Part shown: in pieces, positions 52,932 through 61,667 of the stretch
How the letters are laid out: each line of letters opens with the position of its first letter
How positions within the stretch are numbered: position 1 is the stretch's first letter
Source: Gaoshiqia sp050178015
Lineage (GTDB): Bacteria; Bacteroidota; Bacteroidia; Bacteroidales; Prolixibacteraceae
Length of the DNA: 64,000 nucleotides
Direction: 5' to 3'
NCBI GenBank assembly: GCA_050178015.1
Contig: JBFXGM010000029.1
Span: forward strand, 3,884 to 67,883
Program-made: the position numbers and the translations under genes
Notes under the pieces: model-generated
Databases searched by the model: none
The model's input: only the letters and a program-made list of their open reading frames with translations
Told to the model about the DNA's origin: nothing

Positions 52932-53726
52932 ATGAAACGACAATTCTTTTTGATGACGCTGGTAGGGCTGGCTTTCGCTGGCTGCCAGGCACAAACGAAG
53001 CTCAGCCGGACTGAAACAGGCGAAAGCGGTTTGGAGATGCACCATAGCCAAAACTCGCTCGATTGGGCAGGGGTGTACCGGGGCGTGGTTCCCTGTGCCG
53101 ATTGCGAAGGAATACAAACCGAACTGGTCCTGTCAACCGACATGACCTATCAACTGGCCACCCGTTACCGGGGCAAGGACCAAACTGTTTTTCGCTCGGA
53201 GGGTACGTTTAGCTGGGACGAAACCGGCAGCACGGTTATGCTGAACGATGCCCGGCGCCCCGGTGAAACAACCCGCTACAAAGTGGGCGAACAGGTGCTG
53301 ATCCAGCTCGACCGGCAGGGAGATGTCATTCAGGGGCCGTTAGCCAATCACTACCGGCTCACAAAAGACCAGCCGGTCATCACCGAAAAGTACTGGAAAC
53401 TGGTGGAACTGAACGGGCAAAAAATCGGCCCGGACGAAAATCAACGGCGGGAAGCGCACCTGATCCTGAAAGACGTTGACAGGCAAGTGGTTGGCAGCAG
53501 CGGTTGTAATTCTTTTCACGGAACGTATGAACTCACGGAGGGGAACCGGATCCGGTTCTCGCAGCTGGCATCTACCAAGGTGGCTTGTCCGGATATGGAT
53601 ACCGAGAGAGCGCTCTTTCAAGTGCTCGAGCTGGCCGACAACTACAGCCTGACCGGCGACACCTTATTTCTCCACAAAGCCCGGATGGCCCCGCTGGCAC
53701 GCTTCGAAGCCGTTTATTTTCAGTAG
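52932..53726 (+). CDS. NlpE-like plus META/HslJ two-domain lipoprotein
   Basis: 264 residues from ATG 52932; the longer frame overlaps the preceding gene. Lipobox VGLAFAGC (Cys ~18). Residues ~40-140 are an NlpE N-terminal domain, with WAGVYRGVVPCADCEGIQTEL split around the CxxC (PCADC). Residues ~150-264 are a META/HslJ domain: WKLVELNGQ, VGSSGCNSFHGTYEL, FSQLASTKVACPDM. Both parts occur separately in Gram-negatives in copper or envelope-stress roles and heat-shock resistance. The fusion is common in Bacteroidetes. Confidence 0.87.
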   Translation: MKRQFFLMTLVGLAFAGCQAQTKLSRTETGESGLEMHHSQNSLDWAGVYRGVVPCADCEGIQTELVLSTDMTYQLATRYRGKDQTVFRSEGTFSWDETGSTVMLNDARRPGETTRYKVGEQVLIQLDRQGDVIQGPLANHYRLTKDQPVITEKYWKLVELNGQKIGPDENQRREAHLILKDVDRQVVGSSGCNSFHGTYELTEGNRIRFSQLASTKVACPDMDTERALFQVLELADNYSLTGDTLFLHKARMAPLARFEAVYFQ

Positions 53727-53854
53727 CGAAACTGCATAGTCGTTCGCTGGATGGGGATGTCCCAAAAGCCGGATTAAGGAAATTTTAACTTAGAAAATGA
53801 AAGCGACCTTGAAATTTACCCCTCCAAACCTCCCCTAATGGGGAGGATAAAAGT

Positions 53855-53896
53855 CCCCTTGAGAGCTTGTCCGGCTTTTGACGGAGGATTTAGGGG
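53855..53896 (+). repeat. 42-bp dispersed repeat (arm 1)
   Basis: CCCCTTGAGAGCTTGTCCGG and the following CTTTTGACGGAGGATTTAGGGG recur in reverse complement at 61845-61884 with small differences. Preceded by AACCTCCCCTAATGGGGAGG, itself a hairpin. Confidence 0.7.
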
Positions 53897-53995
53897 TCAA
53901 TAACTTGGGATGGACTTACAATTTGATCGTTCAGAAAATGCTCTTCAGCCTTTTTGGACGGTGCCATAGTCGTAACAAAATGAAATCGGGTACCA

Positions 53996-54299
53996 AGGAA
54001 ATCGCTTTTAAAATATAGTTCACCCTTTCAATGCACATGTACCTCAAAAACTTCCAATGCCTGAGGCATTTCCGGTAGGGGCAGGATAAGTTAATATGGG
54101 CTTTCCACGTGGCTATGGCATGTCGGTCACGACGTGTCGTGACCATACCAGGCTTTCCCGTTTTAGGGCGTTTCGGATTTTATCCGGCGTGTAAGGCCAC
54201 GGCATGCTTCGGCCGGACGGATGGTGACAACCTTAAAAGAGCAGTTTAACATCTTCTAATAGAAAGAATGACATTTAATTCCTAAAATCGATTTACCTG
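53996..54299. repeat. 303-bp MITE-like element, copy 2
   Basis: Aligns end to end with 48917-49219 in the same orientation, with shared blocks CCTCAAAAACT, TTTCCGG, GGTCACGAC, GTCGTGACC, GGCTTTCCCGTTTT, GGCCGGACGGATGGT and AGTTTA. The terminal arms are more decayed (GGAAATCGC versus GCGATTT-like AATCGATTTACC), so this looks older or less constrained than copy 1. Confidence 0.72.
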
Positions 54300-54389
54300 A
54301 AATCGGGCACGATGAGTTGCCCGTTTTGGAATTTATTGTGTTAAATTTCGGGCGACAATCTTTACCTGAATTATTTTAACGAAGGCCCC

Positions 54390-55205
54390 ATGAAACTACG
54401 CTTATTTCTCGTTGTATGTATGAGTTGTGTGTCGGCAGCTATTGCCGCGAAGGTGGACACCCTGATGGTGGAAAGCAGTGCTATGCACAAAACAATTCCC
54501 AATATCGTTATTACTCCGGAAGGAGCTGATACGCCGGAGGATGGATTTCCTGTCGTTTATTTGCTTCATGGCGCTACCGGTAATTATAAGGATTGGGTTT
54601 CGGTGGTACCGGCCATTAAAGATTATGCAGATCAGTACCAGTTGATGATTGTTTGCCCGGATGGAGGCTTTACAAGTTGGTACTTCGACAGTCCGGTTGA
54701 TCCGGCCATGCAATATGAAACCTACGTTTCCAACGAGTTGGTTACGGCTATCGACACGAAATACCAGACCCTGGCTGATAAAAAGGGGAGGGCCATTACC
54801 GGCTTGAGCATGGGAGGGCACGGCGCTTTTTATCTGGCTTTCAGGCATCAGGACGTCTGGGGCGCCGCCGGAAGCATGAGTGGCGGATTGGATATTCGTC
54901 CATTCCCGAATAACTGGGATATTGCCAAACGGTTGGGCAGTTATGCCGAAAATAAAGAGGCCTGGGAAAATAACACCGTCATCAAGTTGCTTTATTTGCT
55001 CGATGGTAAAAGCCTCAACTTAATATTTGATTGCGGAACAGCGGATTTCTTTTATGATTGTAACAAGCGTATGCACCAGGCATTAGTAGAGCGAAATATT
55101 CCGCATGACTATACCGAACGCCCCGGAGCTCATACCTGGGAGTATTGGAAAAACTCCATAAAATATCACCTGTTGTTTTTCGACGACTTTTTCAGAAAGA
55201 ATTAA
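54390..55205 (+). CDS. Secreted esterase, CE1/esterase-D family
   Basis: 271 residues, signal peptide ending near AIAAK. Alpha/beta hydrolase: FPVVYLLHGATGNYKDWV (oxyanion region), MIVCPDGGFTSWYFDS, nucleophile GLSMGGHG (Ser ~145), FDCGTADFFYD (acid Asp), GAHTWEYW (His). No E-set domain is present at the N-terminus, in contrast to the esterases at 0.4-3.8 kb, and the acid is Asp rather than Glu. It stands alone, far from glycan genes. An S-formylglutathione-hydrolase-like or feruloyl esterase role are the alternatives. Confidence 0.87.
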   Translation: MKLRLFLVVCMSCVSAAIAAKVDTLMVESSAMHKTIPNIVITPEGADTPEDGFPVVYLLHGATGNYKDWVSVVPAIKDYADQYQLMIVCPDGGFTSWYFDSPVDPAMQYETYVSNELVTAIDTKYQTLADKKGRAITGLSMGGHGAFYLAFRHQDVWGAAGSMSGGLDIRPFPNNWDIAKRLGSYAENKEAWENNTVIKLLYLLDGKSLNLIFDCGTADFFYDCNKRMHQALVERNIPHDYTERPGAHTWEYWKNSIKYHLLFFDDFFRKN

Positions 55206-55776
55206 TCGGTATTCGTGGTTCATTTTTTTGCCATTTCCCGATCGAAATCGGCTATTCGTTGATCAAAAAGGTCTTTTCATTGATCTTATTTGGTTTTATT
55301 CTATATAACCCGCCTTATCGTAAAAACAACATTTCTGCGTTTCCGGTTTTTATGGATTTCCTCATCTTTGCGGCTTCAAAAAAACAGGAACAGGTCAATT
55401 CGATCTGTGGGCCAGGTGGCGAAGCTGTGTTTTAGGTCCATCGTTTTCTCATGAATCCCTGACCACCCCCAATGGTTCATTTTAGCGGATTTTCAAGCGG
55501 ATGCAGGATCACCGCGTCCGATCAATCCAACAGAAAATTTGAAAAACACACATTCTTTTACCGGGAGTAAGAGCAGGTTTGCTTTGTGGTTTTCCCAAAG
55601 GAGAAGTTTAGCTACCATGAACGCAAAGAAGATTTAAACGCAAAGACGCGAAGACGCAACGTAGAAAACAGTCACAGTATTACTCAGTTCCTTAGTTTCT
55701 CAGGCACTAAGTTACTCAGGCACTCTGCTACTTTGATAAATGCTATCTTTCTGCCCATAAAAAGTCTTTTAACGCC
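55206..55776 (+). other. Long leader upstream of the NusG-like gene
   Basis: 571 bases without a gene. It includes AACGCAAAGAAGATTTAAACGC-type short repeats at 55618-55665 and ACTCAG/CAGGCACT repeats at 55681-55725. A 96-codon frame at 55145-55435 overlaps the esterase end and lacks protein-like composition. NusG paralogues of this type often have long leaders; no clear pause hairpin was identified. Confidence 0.55.
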
Positions 55777-56316
55777 ATGACATTCCAAACAACGAAACGT
55801 CCTGATCACTGGTATGCGGTGTATGTGCTGGTCCGCTCGGAGAAGAAGCTGCTGGCGGCTCTGGAGCAAAAGGGAATTGAATGTTATTTGCCCCTGAAAA
55901 CCGAACGCCGGCAATGGAGCGACCGCGTCAAAGTGGTGCAGGAGCCGTTACTGCGGGGCTATATTTTTGTGCGGGTAAATAATAAAGAGTATTACGAAGT
56001 GCTGAATACCAGCGGGGCGATCCGCTATGTTTGTTTCGACGACAAACCGGCTGCTATTCCTGACCAGCAGCTGGAGAGCCTGCGCATCTTTGTGGAACAT
56101 GCCAACGCAAGCCTGGAAGTTACCACCGAACGGATTCGCAAAGGTACCGGGATACGCGTGGTGACCGGGCCCCTGAAAGGAGTGACCGGCGAGGTGGTCG
56201 AGATCCGTGGCCGCAAACGGGTGTTGCTGCGATTTGGCACCCTGGGCTATTACCTGCACGCCGAGCTGGGAACACAAAGCATTGAAGTTGTTTCCGGGAA
56301 AAATGAGGCCTCGTGA
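55777..56316 (+). CDS. NusG-like antiterminator (UpxY/LoaP type)
   Basis: 179 residues. NGN domain at ~8-110 (HWYAVYVLVRSEKKLLAAL, then CYLPLK and LRGYIFVRV), and a KOW domain at ~125-165 (GIRVVTGPLKGVTGEVVEI). This size and the HWYAVYV start fit specialised NusG paralogues, which in Bacteroides (UpxY) precede capsule operons and prevent early termination in the leader of their own operon. Here no polysaccharide genes follow, only a 180-residue beta-barrel and then repeats, so the target operon is missing, displaced or in trans. Confidence 0.87.
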   Translation: MTFQTTKRPDHWYAVYVLVRSEKKLLAALEQKGIECYLPLKTERRQWSDRVKVVQEPLLRGYIFVRVNNKEYYEVLNTSGAIRYVCFDDKPAAIPDQQLESLRIFVEHANASLEVTTERIRKGTGIRVVTGPLKGVTGEVVEIRGRKRVLLRFGTLGYYLHAELGTQSIEVVSGKNEAS

Positions 56317-56642
56317 AAATACAACTTGAAACCTGTTGGCGAACGTATGGTCTGTTTTTTTTTCGTCGATCGGCCAAAAACATATCGTTCGTGTGTGGAA
56401 AGTGCCGTTTCGAGGCCTGTAATGGCTCGTTCATGCAATTTCATATTCTGTTAACATTCAACTAAATGGATCGGGTTAGTTTTGCAATTCTGAAATTTGG
56501 TTCATCATGACCAGGCAGATTAAAACCAAAAAGCAACACTAACCAGACAGCCCCGTGCCTGTGACTGAGCTGGCGCAGCCGTCATAAGAGGGCCCAACTT
56601 AAAAATCCGGAAAAACACAAACACCCATATTTATAACCACCC
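56317..56642 (+). other. Intergenic region before the beta-barrel gene
   Basis: 326 bases. Contains a T-run of nine at 56350 after the NusG-like gene (no stable stem seen before it) and a promoter-like box at 56477. No gene is seen. Confidence 0.55.
56477..56484 (+). promoter_or_regulatory. Bacteroidetes-type -7 element (TAGTTTTG)
   Basis: Exact TAnnTTTG, 159 bp before the beta-barrel start. No clear -33 TTG at 19 bases. A moderately supported promoter with a long leader. Confidence 0.45.
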
Positions 56643-57185
56643 ATGAGATTTATTACCACCCTTTTTCTTATCGGATTTTTAATCAGCGAAACCCTGGCCG
56701 GATCTGTGGCCAACAAAAACAAAACGAAAGAAACGGAAGCCCGTTCAGCCGATGTGTCCTTGTGGATGCCCGCCAGGGAACAAAAGTACCTGCTTTCGGG
56801 CGGCTACTCGTCCGACTTTAAGTACGAAGGCTACCTGGGCGTAAAAGGCGCCGTTGAATATCTGATCAGTCCTGCTTTTTCGGCCGGACTGGAAGGTGGT
56901 GTTTATGCCGGTAACACCGACTTCGACTGGATGCGAACCGTCGCTGCAGGTGTTCGTGCCAATTATCATTTTATTCCGTTTGAGAAGCGGCGCAATAACG
57001 CCTGGAACGTCTATGGCGGAATTAGCGGAGGAACCATGTTTGGTGCAGGAGGCAAAGTTGTGGATGAAATAGATCCTTACGTGGATATCCATGCAGGCGC
57101 CCGATACCTGATTACCAATACCTGGCTGGTCTTGGGTGAAGTGACCACCCGTAACGCCACCATCGGGCTTAGCCTTCGGTTTTAG
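56643..57185 (+). CDS. Small outer-membrane beta-barrel protein, function unknown
   Basis: 180 residues. Signal peptide (FITTLFLIGFLISETLAGS). The mature chain is a series of amphipathic strands (YLLSGGYSSDFKYEGYLGV, FSAGLEGGVYAG, AAGVRANYHFIPF, NVYGGISGG, DIHAGARYLIT, ATIGLSLRF) ending in a C-terminal Phe, the usual eight-strand barrel signature. About the size of OmpW/OmpX-type proteins. Last gene before the repeat island. No specific function is suggested. Confidence 0.78.
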   Translation: MRFITTLFLIGFLISETLAGSVANKNKTKETEARSADVSLWMPAREQKYLLSGGYSSDFKYEGYLGVKGAVEYLISPAFSAGLEGGVYAGNTDFDWMRTVAAGVRANYHFIPFEKRRNNAWNVYGGISGGTMFGAGGKVVDEIDPYVDIHAGARYLITNTWLVLGEVTTRNATIGLSLRF

Positions 57186-57348
57186 GCAAATTCGCTCATC
57201 GGCCGGAATTAACCGCAAAAATGGCGGAGAGGGTTTAAACACGAAGAACACAAGGAAGATTTAAACGCAAAGAACGCGAAGAAGGATTTAACCACAAAGA
57301 ACACAAAGAAGATTTAAACACGAAGAACGCGAAGAAAAAATATAACGC

Positions 57349-57441
57349 AAAACTTGTCCCGGTAACGGGAGGCCACAAAGAAGGCGCGAAGAAATATCGC
57401 GTAGCGGTAAAAGTATTGTAGCTGAGTAAAGCCCGCAGGGC
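57349..57441 (+). repeat. Composite repeat: CCCGGTAACGGG plus CGCGTAGCG unit
   Basis: AAACTTGTCCCGGTAACGGG is followed by CGAAGAAAT-CGCGTAGCGGT, AAAAGTATTGTAGCTGAG and AAAGCCCGCAGGGC. Further copies are at about 58981-59143, 61422-61538 and 62781-62873, with partial ones at 58627, 59528 and 59978. Each copy holds two or three short palindromes. Confidence 0.75.
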
Positions 57442-57591
57442 CCCATCCGCGTGGATCGGTTATGAGTAGTGAGACACGAGTAGCGAGTAACGAGTAGCCA
57501 GCCGCCAATCATCAATCATCAATCATCATTCATCAATCAAAACGTCTGCGTGAATCGGTGAAAGCACAGGTTGGAGCAAAGCGACAAACAT

Positions 57592-57839
57592 GATATGGGG
57601 TATCCGATCAACACCCGTTAAGTAAAACCTGGTGCAGAGCATCTAAATATTTGTAGTAAATTCATGAATTCTTATTGAAGGTGCAGCGCACCGTAACAAA
57701 AAAAACAAAATATGTTTCGGTGCTCTGCACCTTTTGGTTTGTTTATGCATTTTTGACTACAAATATTTCGCAGCTCTGCTGCTAAATCAATTTATATTTA
57801 AACAATTTTATCACGGGCAATGATCGGATACCCCATAAT
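57592..57839. mobile_element. 248-bp foldback MITE-like element, copy 1
   Basis: Ends are GATATGGGGTATCCGATCA and the complement (TGATCGGATACCCCATAAT). It is flanked by ACAT on both sides, consistent with a 4-bp target duplication. Internal arms AAATATTTGTAGT/ACTACAAATATTT and AAGGTGCAGCGCACCG/CGGTGCTCTGCACCTT nest inside, so one strand folds into a long hairpin with an A-rich loop. No coding capacity. Two more copies occur in the window. Confidence 0.82.
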
Positions 57840-58019
57840 ACATGAAATCATAAATATCATATCCAATCCGCGTCATCAGCGTCCCATTCTTTTATTCATC
57901 AATCATCAATCATCAATCAAAACGTCCGCGTCTTATTTCTTTATTCATCAATCATCAATCATCAATCAAAAGAGCCCTCAAATAGCTTAATTTCGTACAT
58001 TTGTATAAAAACTTCGGTC

Positions 58020-58262
58020 ATGGAAACCATCATCAGAATTAAGAAAAATAAGCCCGCGTTTAAAGCGCTGATCCTGTTGGCGAAAGAATTGGAAAAATCA
58101 GATCACAGCGCTATTTCAATCAGCGAAGTGGGTATCTCGAAAAAGACTGTTGAGGTTGTTGAACCTACCGAAAAAGCAGATGACCTTTCGGCCTGTTTCA
58201 ACCAGTTAGCTGATTTTCCCGCACTGGAAGAATTAAGAAAACAAGCATGGCCAAAAATCTAA
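58020..58262 (+). CDS. Putative antitoxin of a VapBC-like pair
   Basis: 80 residues (METIIRIKKNKPAFKALILL). It starts with a short strand and a helix, then has ISISEVGISKKTVEVVEPTE, and a C-terminal stretch (FPALEELRKQAWPKI) suited to wrap the toxin. The stop overlaps the start of the PIN gene by 16 bp, the normal antitoxin-toxin arrangement. No named antitoxin family recognised; the same opening (METIKIELKNKNA) occurs in the module at 63414. Confidence 0.72.
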   Translation: METIIRIKKNKPAFKALILLAKELEKSDHSAISISEVGISKKTVEVVEPTEKADDLSACFNQLADFPALEELRKQAWPKI

Positions 58263-58630
58263 TACTGATTGATAGTTGTGTATTGATCAAGGCATTTCGC
58301 AGGGATGCAATGGCCAATAAAACCCTGCAAGAAATTGCTAACCGCACAGCCTATTCTGATATTACCCGGCTTGAACTGCTGGTTGGGGCAAATACCCCGG
58401 CAAAAAAAGAAGCCATGAACAAGATCTTCGCTTCCTATTACCGCGTTCCGCTAAGCCCTGAAATTGCAGACCAAGCCATGCAGATCATGAATGCCTACGT
58501 CACTGGGCAAAAAGTAATTTCTGTGCCCGACTGCCTGATTGCAGCGACATCAATTGTATCAGGCTTTCCGTTGTTGACCTACAATAAAAAGGATTTTGAG
58601 TTTGTTGAAAGGATTTCTTTTTACAAGTAG
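58247..58630 (+). CDS. PIN-domain toxin, VapC-like
   Basis: 127 residues, full PIN length. Acidic metal-binding set: Asp in LILIDSCVLIKAFR, Glu in DITRLELLVG, Asp in VPDCLIAATSI, and Asp in YNKKDFEFVERI. Such proteins cut RNA (often tRNA) when freed from the antitoxin. Overlaps its antitoxin gene. The composite repeat begins right at its stop codon (TAGCTGAGTAAAGCCCGC). Confidence 0.88.
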   Translation: MAKNLILIDSCVLIKAFRRDAMANKTLQEIANRTAYSDITRLELLVGANTPAKKEAMNKIFASYYRVPLSPEIADQAMQIMNAYVTGQKVISVPDCLIAATSIVSGFPLLTYNKKDFEFVERISFYK

Positions 58631-58780
58631 CTGAGTAAAGCCCGCAGGGCAAAATCAGCGTGAATCGTTTATGAGTAGTGAGTAGTGAGTAGTGAGTAGT
58701 GAGACACGAGTAGCGAGTAGCCAGCCGCCAATCATCATTCATCAATCATCATTCATCAATCAAAACGTCTGCGTTCTATT

Positions 58781-58925
58781 TTTAACCACAGAGTTACACG
58801 GAGGAAAACACGGAGAACACAGAGAAGCAGCCAGCCGTCAGCTATCAATTCCAAAAACCTTATTTTAGTTGTTAACCTTAGTAGAAAAGCGAGCGGTATG
58901 TTTTATAAACCTTATTACCTTATTT
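58781..58925. repeat. 145-bp dispersed repeat, copy 1
   Basis: Runs from TTTAACCACAGAGTTACACG through AGCTATCAATTCCAAAAACC and TTAGTAGAAAAGCGAGCGG to CCTTATTACCTTATTT. Further copies are at 61251-61396, 61668-61812 and (5'-shortened) 62651-62756, with high identity. Confidence 0.8.
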
Positions 58926-58980
58926 CTTTCACAGCGAAGAGCGCAAAGAAGATTTTAAACGCGGAGAAGATTTAAACGCA

Positions 58981-59143
58981 AAACTTGTCCCGGTAACGGG
59001 AGGCCGCAAAGAAGGATTTAAACATGAAACTTGTCCCGGTAACGGGAGAACACAAAGAACGCGAAGAAAAAATATAACGCAAAACTCGCGAAGAAATACC
59101 GCGTAGCGGTAAAAGTATTGTAGCTGAGTTAAGCCCGCAGGGC
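58981..59143 (+). repeat. Composite repeat, second copy
   Basis: Same units as at 57349, with the CTTGTCCCGGTAACGGGAG block doubled (58984 and 59030) before the CGCGTAGCGGT and CCCGCAGGGC blocks. It leads directly into foldback element copy 2. Confidence 0.7.
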
Positions 59144-59194
59144 AAAATCAGCGTGAATCGGTGAAAGAACAGGTTGAAGCAACGCGACAAATAT

Positions 59195-59442
59195 GATATG
59201 GGGTATCCGATCAACACCCGTTAAGTAAAACCTGGTGCAGAGCACCTAAATATTTGTAGTAAATTCATGAATTATTATTGAAGGTGCAGCGCACCGTACC
59301 AAAAAAAACAAAATATTTTTCGGTGCTCTGCACCTTTTGGTTTGTTTATGCATTTTTGACTACAAATATTTAGCAGCTCTGCTGCTAAATCAATTTATAT
59401 TTAAACAATTTTATCACGGGCAATGATCGGATACCCCATAAT
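59195..59442. mobile_element. 248-bp foldback MITE-like element, copy 2
   Basis: Same length and ends as copy 1 with only a few base changes; flanked by ATAT and ACAT. Left flank GCAACGCGACAAA and right flank AAATCATAAA are the same as at the unoccupied sites 59890 and 60339. Confidence 0.82.
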
Positions 59443-59490
59443 ACATTAAATCATAAAAAATCATATTAAATCCGCGTCATCTGCGTCCTA

Positions 59491-60388
59491 TTCTTTTTAA
59501 CCACGAAGAACACAAAGAAGGATTTAAACACGAAACTTGTCCCGGTAACGGGAGAACGCGAAGAACGCGAAGAAATACCGCGTAGCGGTTACATATTGGT
59601 AGAAAAGAAGACGCCCCCTCCACCCCGCACAAGCTGTTCAACGCGAGAACAAACATGAGTAGCGAGTAGCGAGACACGAGTAGCGAGTAGCCAGAAGCCA
59701 ATCACCGTTCTTGAACCACATAAGGCACATAGAACACATAAGAAGACACGAACAACCAGTAACAGTATAGTCCGCAGGGCCACACGCCAGCTATAACCGT
59801 CATTGCGAGGGAGGAGGAACGACGACCGCGGCAATCTGCCAGCGAACGACTCCGACCGTAATGGCGAGGGATTTGGGGCAACGCGACAAACATAAAATCA
59901 TAAACAATCATATTAAATCCGCGTCATCCGCGTCATATTCTTTTTAACCAAGAAGAACAGGAAGAAGGATTTAAACACGAAACTTGTCCCGGTAACGGGA
60001 GGACACAAAGAAGGCGCGAAGAAATACCGCGTAGCGGTTACATATTGGTAGAAAAGAAGACGCCCCCTCCACCCCGCACAAGCTGTTCAACGCGAGAACA
60101 AACATGAGTAGCGAGTAGCGAGACATGAGTAGCGAGTAGCCAGAAGCCAATCACCGTTCTTGAACCACATAAGGCACATAGAACACATAAGAAGACACGA
60201 ACAACCAGTAACAGTATAGTCCGCAGGGCCACACGCCAGCTATAACCGTCATTGCGAGGGAGGAGGAACGACGACCGCGGCAATCTGCCAGCGAACGACT
60301 CCGACCGTAATGGCGAGGGATTTGGGGCAACGCGACAAACATAAAATCATAAACAATCATATTTAATCCGCGTCATCCGCGTCCTATT
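59491..60388. repeat. 449-bp tandem duplication
   Basis: Two direct units, 59491-59939 and 59940-60388, offset 449 bp. Most of each unit is identical, including ACGCCCCCTCCACCCCGCAC, GTCATTGCGAGGGAGGAGG and an unoccupied insertion site; the first ~90 bases are more diverged. Near-identity points to recent duplication. Confidence 0.85.
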
Positions 60389-60525
60389 TCTTCATTCATC
60401 AATCAAAAAACGAGAAGCGGGTAGTCAGGAGTAGCGAGAAATTTTAGACTTAAGGGGAAAATGAATATATTTGTTTCAGGCAACCTGGTTGAATAGTGCA
60501 ATTTGTTTATTTAAAGTAGTTTAAA

Positions 60526-60819
60526 ATGAATTCAAAACAGGAATATATCCGTCTGTTATCCGATTTTAAAACCCAAAGAGGATTGGTTTACGGAATAAAC
60601 CGGATTGGAATATTTGGTTCGGTAGCCCGTGGTGAACAAACAGAAAAAAGTGATGTGGATATTTATTATGAAGGAGAACCTTTGAGCCTGTTCAAAATAA
60701 TGACACTAAAAAATGAACTGGAAGCCCTCTTGCATTGTACCGTTGATATTGTGCGTCTTCGCGAAAAGATGAACCAGGTATTGAAAAATAGGATCCAAAA
60801 GGAGGGTATTTATGTTTGA
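60526..60819 (+). CDS. mntA: MNT-type nucleotidyltransferase antitoxin
   Basis: 97 residues, a minimal nucleotidyltransferase. Motif GSVARGEQTEKSDVDIYYE has the GSx10DxD catalytic pattern. In MntA-HepT modules this enzyme AMPylates a Tyr in the toxin to silence it. Overlaps the toxin gene by 8 bp. Confidence 0.9.
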   Translation: MNSKQEYIRLLSDFKTQRGLVYGINRIGIFGSVARGEQTEKSDVDIYYEGEPLSLFKIMTLKNELEALLHCTVDIVRLREKMNQVLKNRIQKEGIYV

Positions 60820-61195
60820 CCGGACGCTGGCCCTTGAAATCATAACGCTGATCGATGAAAACCTGAAAGCAGTTTTGCAGCGAACAAAACACTTAAACTC
60901 AGCCGATGATTTTACATCTTCCGAGGCTGGTATGATCCTCCTCGACAGTGTTTGTATGAAATTGATCGCAGTTGGCGAAAGCATTAAAAACCTCGATAAG
61001 ATAACCAACCAGGAGTTGTTGCCCCAATACACCCAAATTCAATGGAAACAGGCGATGGGAATGCGTGATATTATCGTCCATCATTATTTTGATGTCGACG
61101 CCGAACAAATTTTTAATACCCTAAAAGAAGATATACCGACATTAATCGATGTGTTGATGAAAATGAAAAACGAACTCAAAACCGAAAACCAGTAG
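60812..61195 (+). CDS. hepT: HEPN-domain toxin, HepT (DUF86)
   Basis: 127 residues, four-helix HEPN fold. RDIIVHHY fits the Rx4HxY motif: the Arg and His form the RNase site, and the Tyr is the residue modified by the antitoxin. The sequence MGMRDIIVHHYFDVDAEQIF is the usual C-terminal block. Both active residues are present, so the pair appears intact. Confidence 0.92.
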   Translation: MFDRTLALEIITLIDENLKAVLQRTKHLNSADDFTSSEAGMILLDSVCMKLIAVGESIKNLDKITNQELLPQYTQIQWKQAMGMRDIIVHHYFDVDAEQIFNTLKEDIPTLIDVLMKMKNELKTENQ

Positions 61196-61250
61196 CCAGT
61201 AACCAGTCTCAGTTTTCAGTAAAGCCCGCAGGGCCCCATCCGCGTTCTAT

Positions 61251-61396
61251 TTTTAACCACAGAGTTACACGGAGGAAAACACGGAGAACACAGAGAAGCA
61301 GCCAGAAGCCAGCTATCAATTCCAAAAACCTTATTGTAGTAGTGAACCTTAGTAGAAAAGCGAGCGGCATGTTTTATAAACCTTATTACCTTATTT
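61251..61396. repeat. 145-bp dispersed repeat, copy 2
   Basis: Starts TTTAACCACAGAG and ends CCTTATTACCTTATTT, like copy 1, with single-base changes (AGAAGCCAGC for AGCCGTCAGC). Confidence 0.8.
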
Positions 61397-61667
61397 AAAC
61401 TGCTAAGAAGATTTAAACACGAAACTTGTCCCGGTAACGGGAGAACACGAAGAACGCAAAGATAAAATTTAACACAAAGACTCAACGAAATACCGCGTAG
61501 CGGTAAAAGTATTGTAGCTGAGTAAAGCCCGCAGGGCCAAATCCGTGTGGATCGGTTATGAGTAGTGAGTAGCGAGTAGCGAGACATGAGTAGCGAGTAA
61601 CCAGCCGCCAGCCGCCAATCATCATTCATCAATAATAATTCATCAATCAAAACGTCCGCGTTCTATT

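Larger units (their letters stand above)
53727..54389. other. Repeat-bearing intergenic region
   Basis: 663 bases with no gene. It holds a C-rich repeat related by inversion to one at 61.8 kb, and the second copy of the 303-bp element. The 90 bases before the next ATG look AT-rich and promoter-like, but no exact TAnnTTTG box was found. Confidence 0.65.
57186..58019. other. Start of repeat island
   Basis: 834 bases without a gene. In order: AACGCAAAGAA/GATTTAAAC short repeats (57210-57345), the CTTGTCCCGGTAACGGGAG/ACCGCGTAGCGGT composite (57349-57441), GAGTAGCGAGTA simple repeats (57463-57500), CATCAATCAT simple repeats (57505-57540), the first 248-bp foldback element, and two further CATCAATCAT blocks (57890-57970). 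Confidence 0.75.
58631..60525. other. Repeat-only stretch between toxin modules
   Basis: 1.9 kb with no credible gene. In order: part of the composite repeat, GAGTAGTGAGTAG and CATCAATCAT simple repeats, 145-bp repeat copy 1, composite repeat, foldback element copy 2, then the 449-bp tandem duplication and a further simple-repeat patch. The short frames here (for example 59589-59834 and its identical twin 60038-60283) are translations of repeats. Confidence 0.75.

Noticed and set aside
55145..55435. 96-codon frame overlapping the esterase end
   Set aside because: Overlaps 61 bp of a clear gene in another frame, no ribosome-site support, and no family resemblance.
59589..60283. Identical 81-codon frames on the - strand (59589-59834 and 60038-60283)
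   Set aside because: They are translations of the duplicated 449-bp repeat, with low-complexity runs such as LLATRVSLLATH from GAGTAGCGAG repeats.
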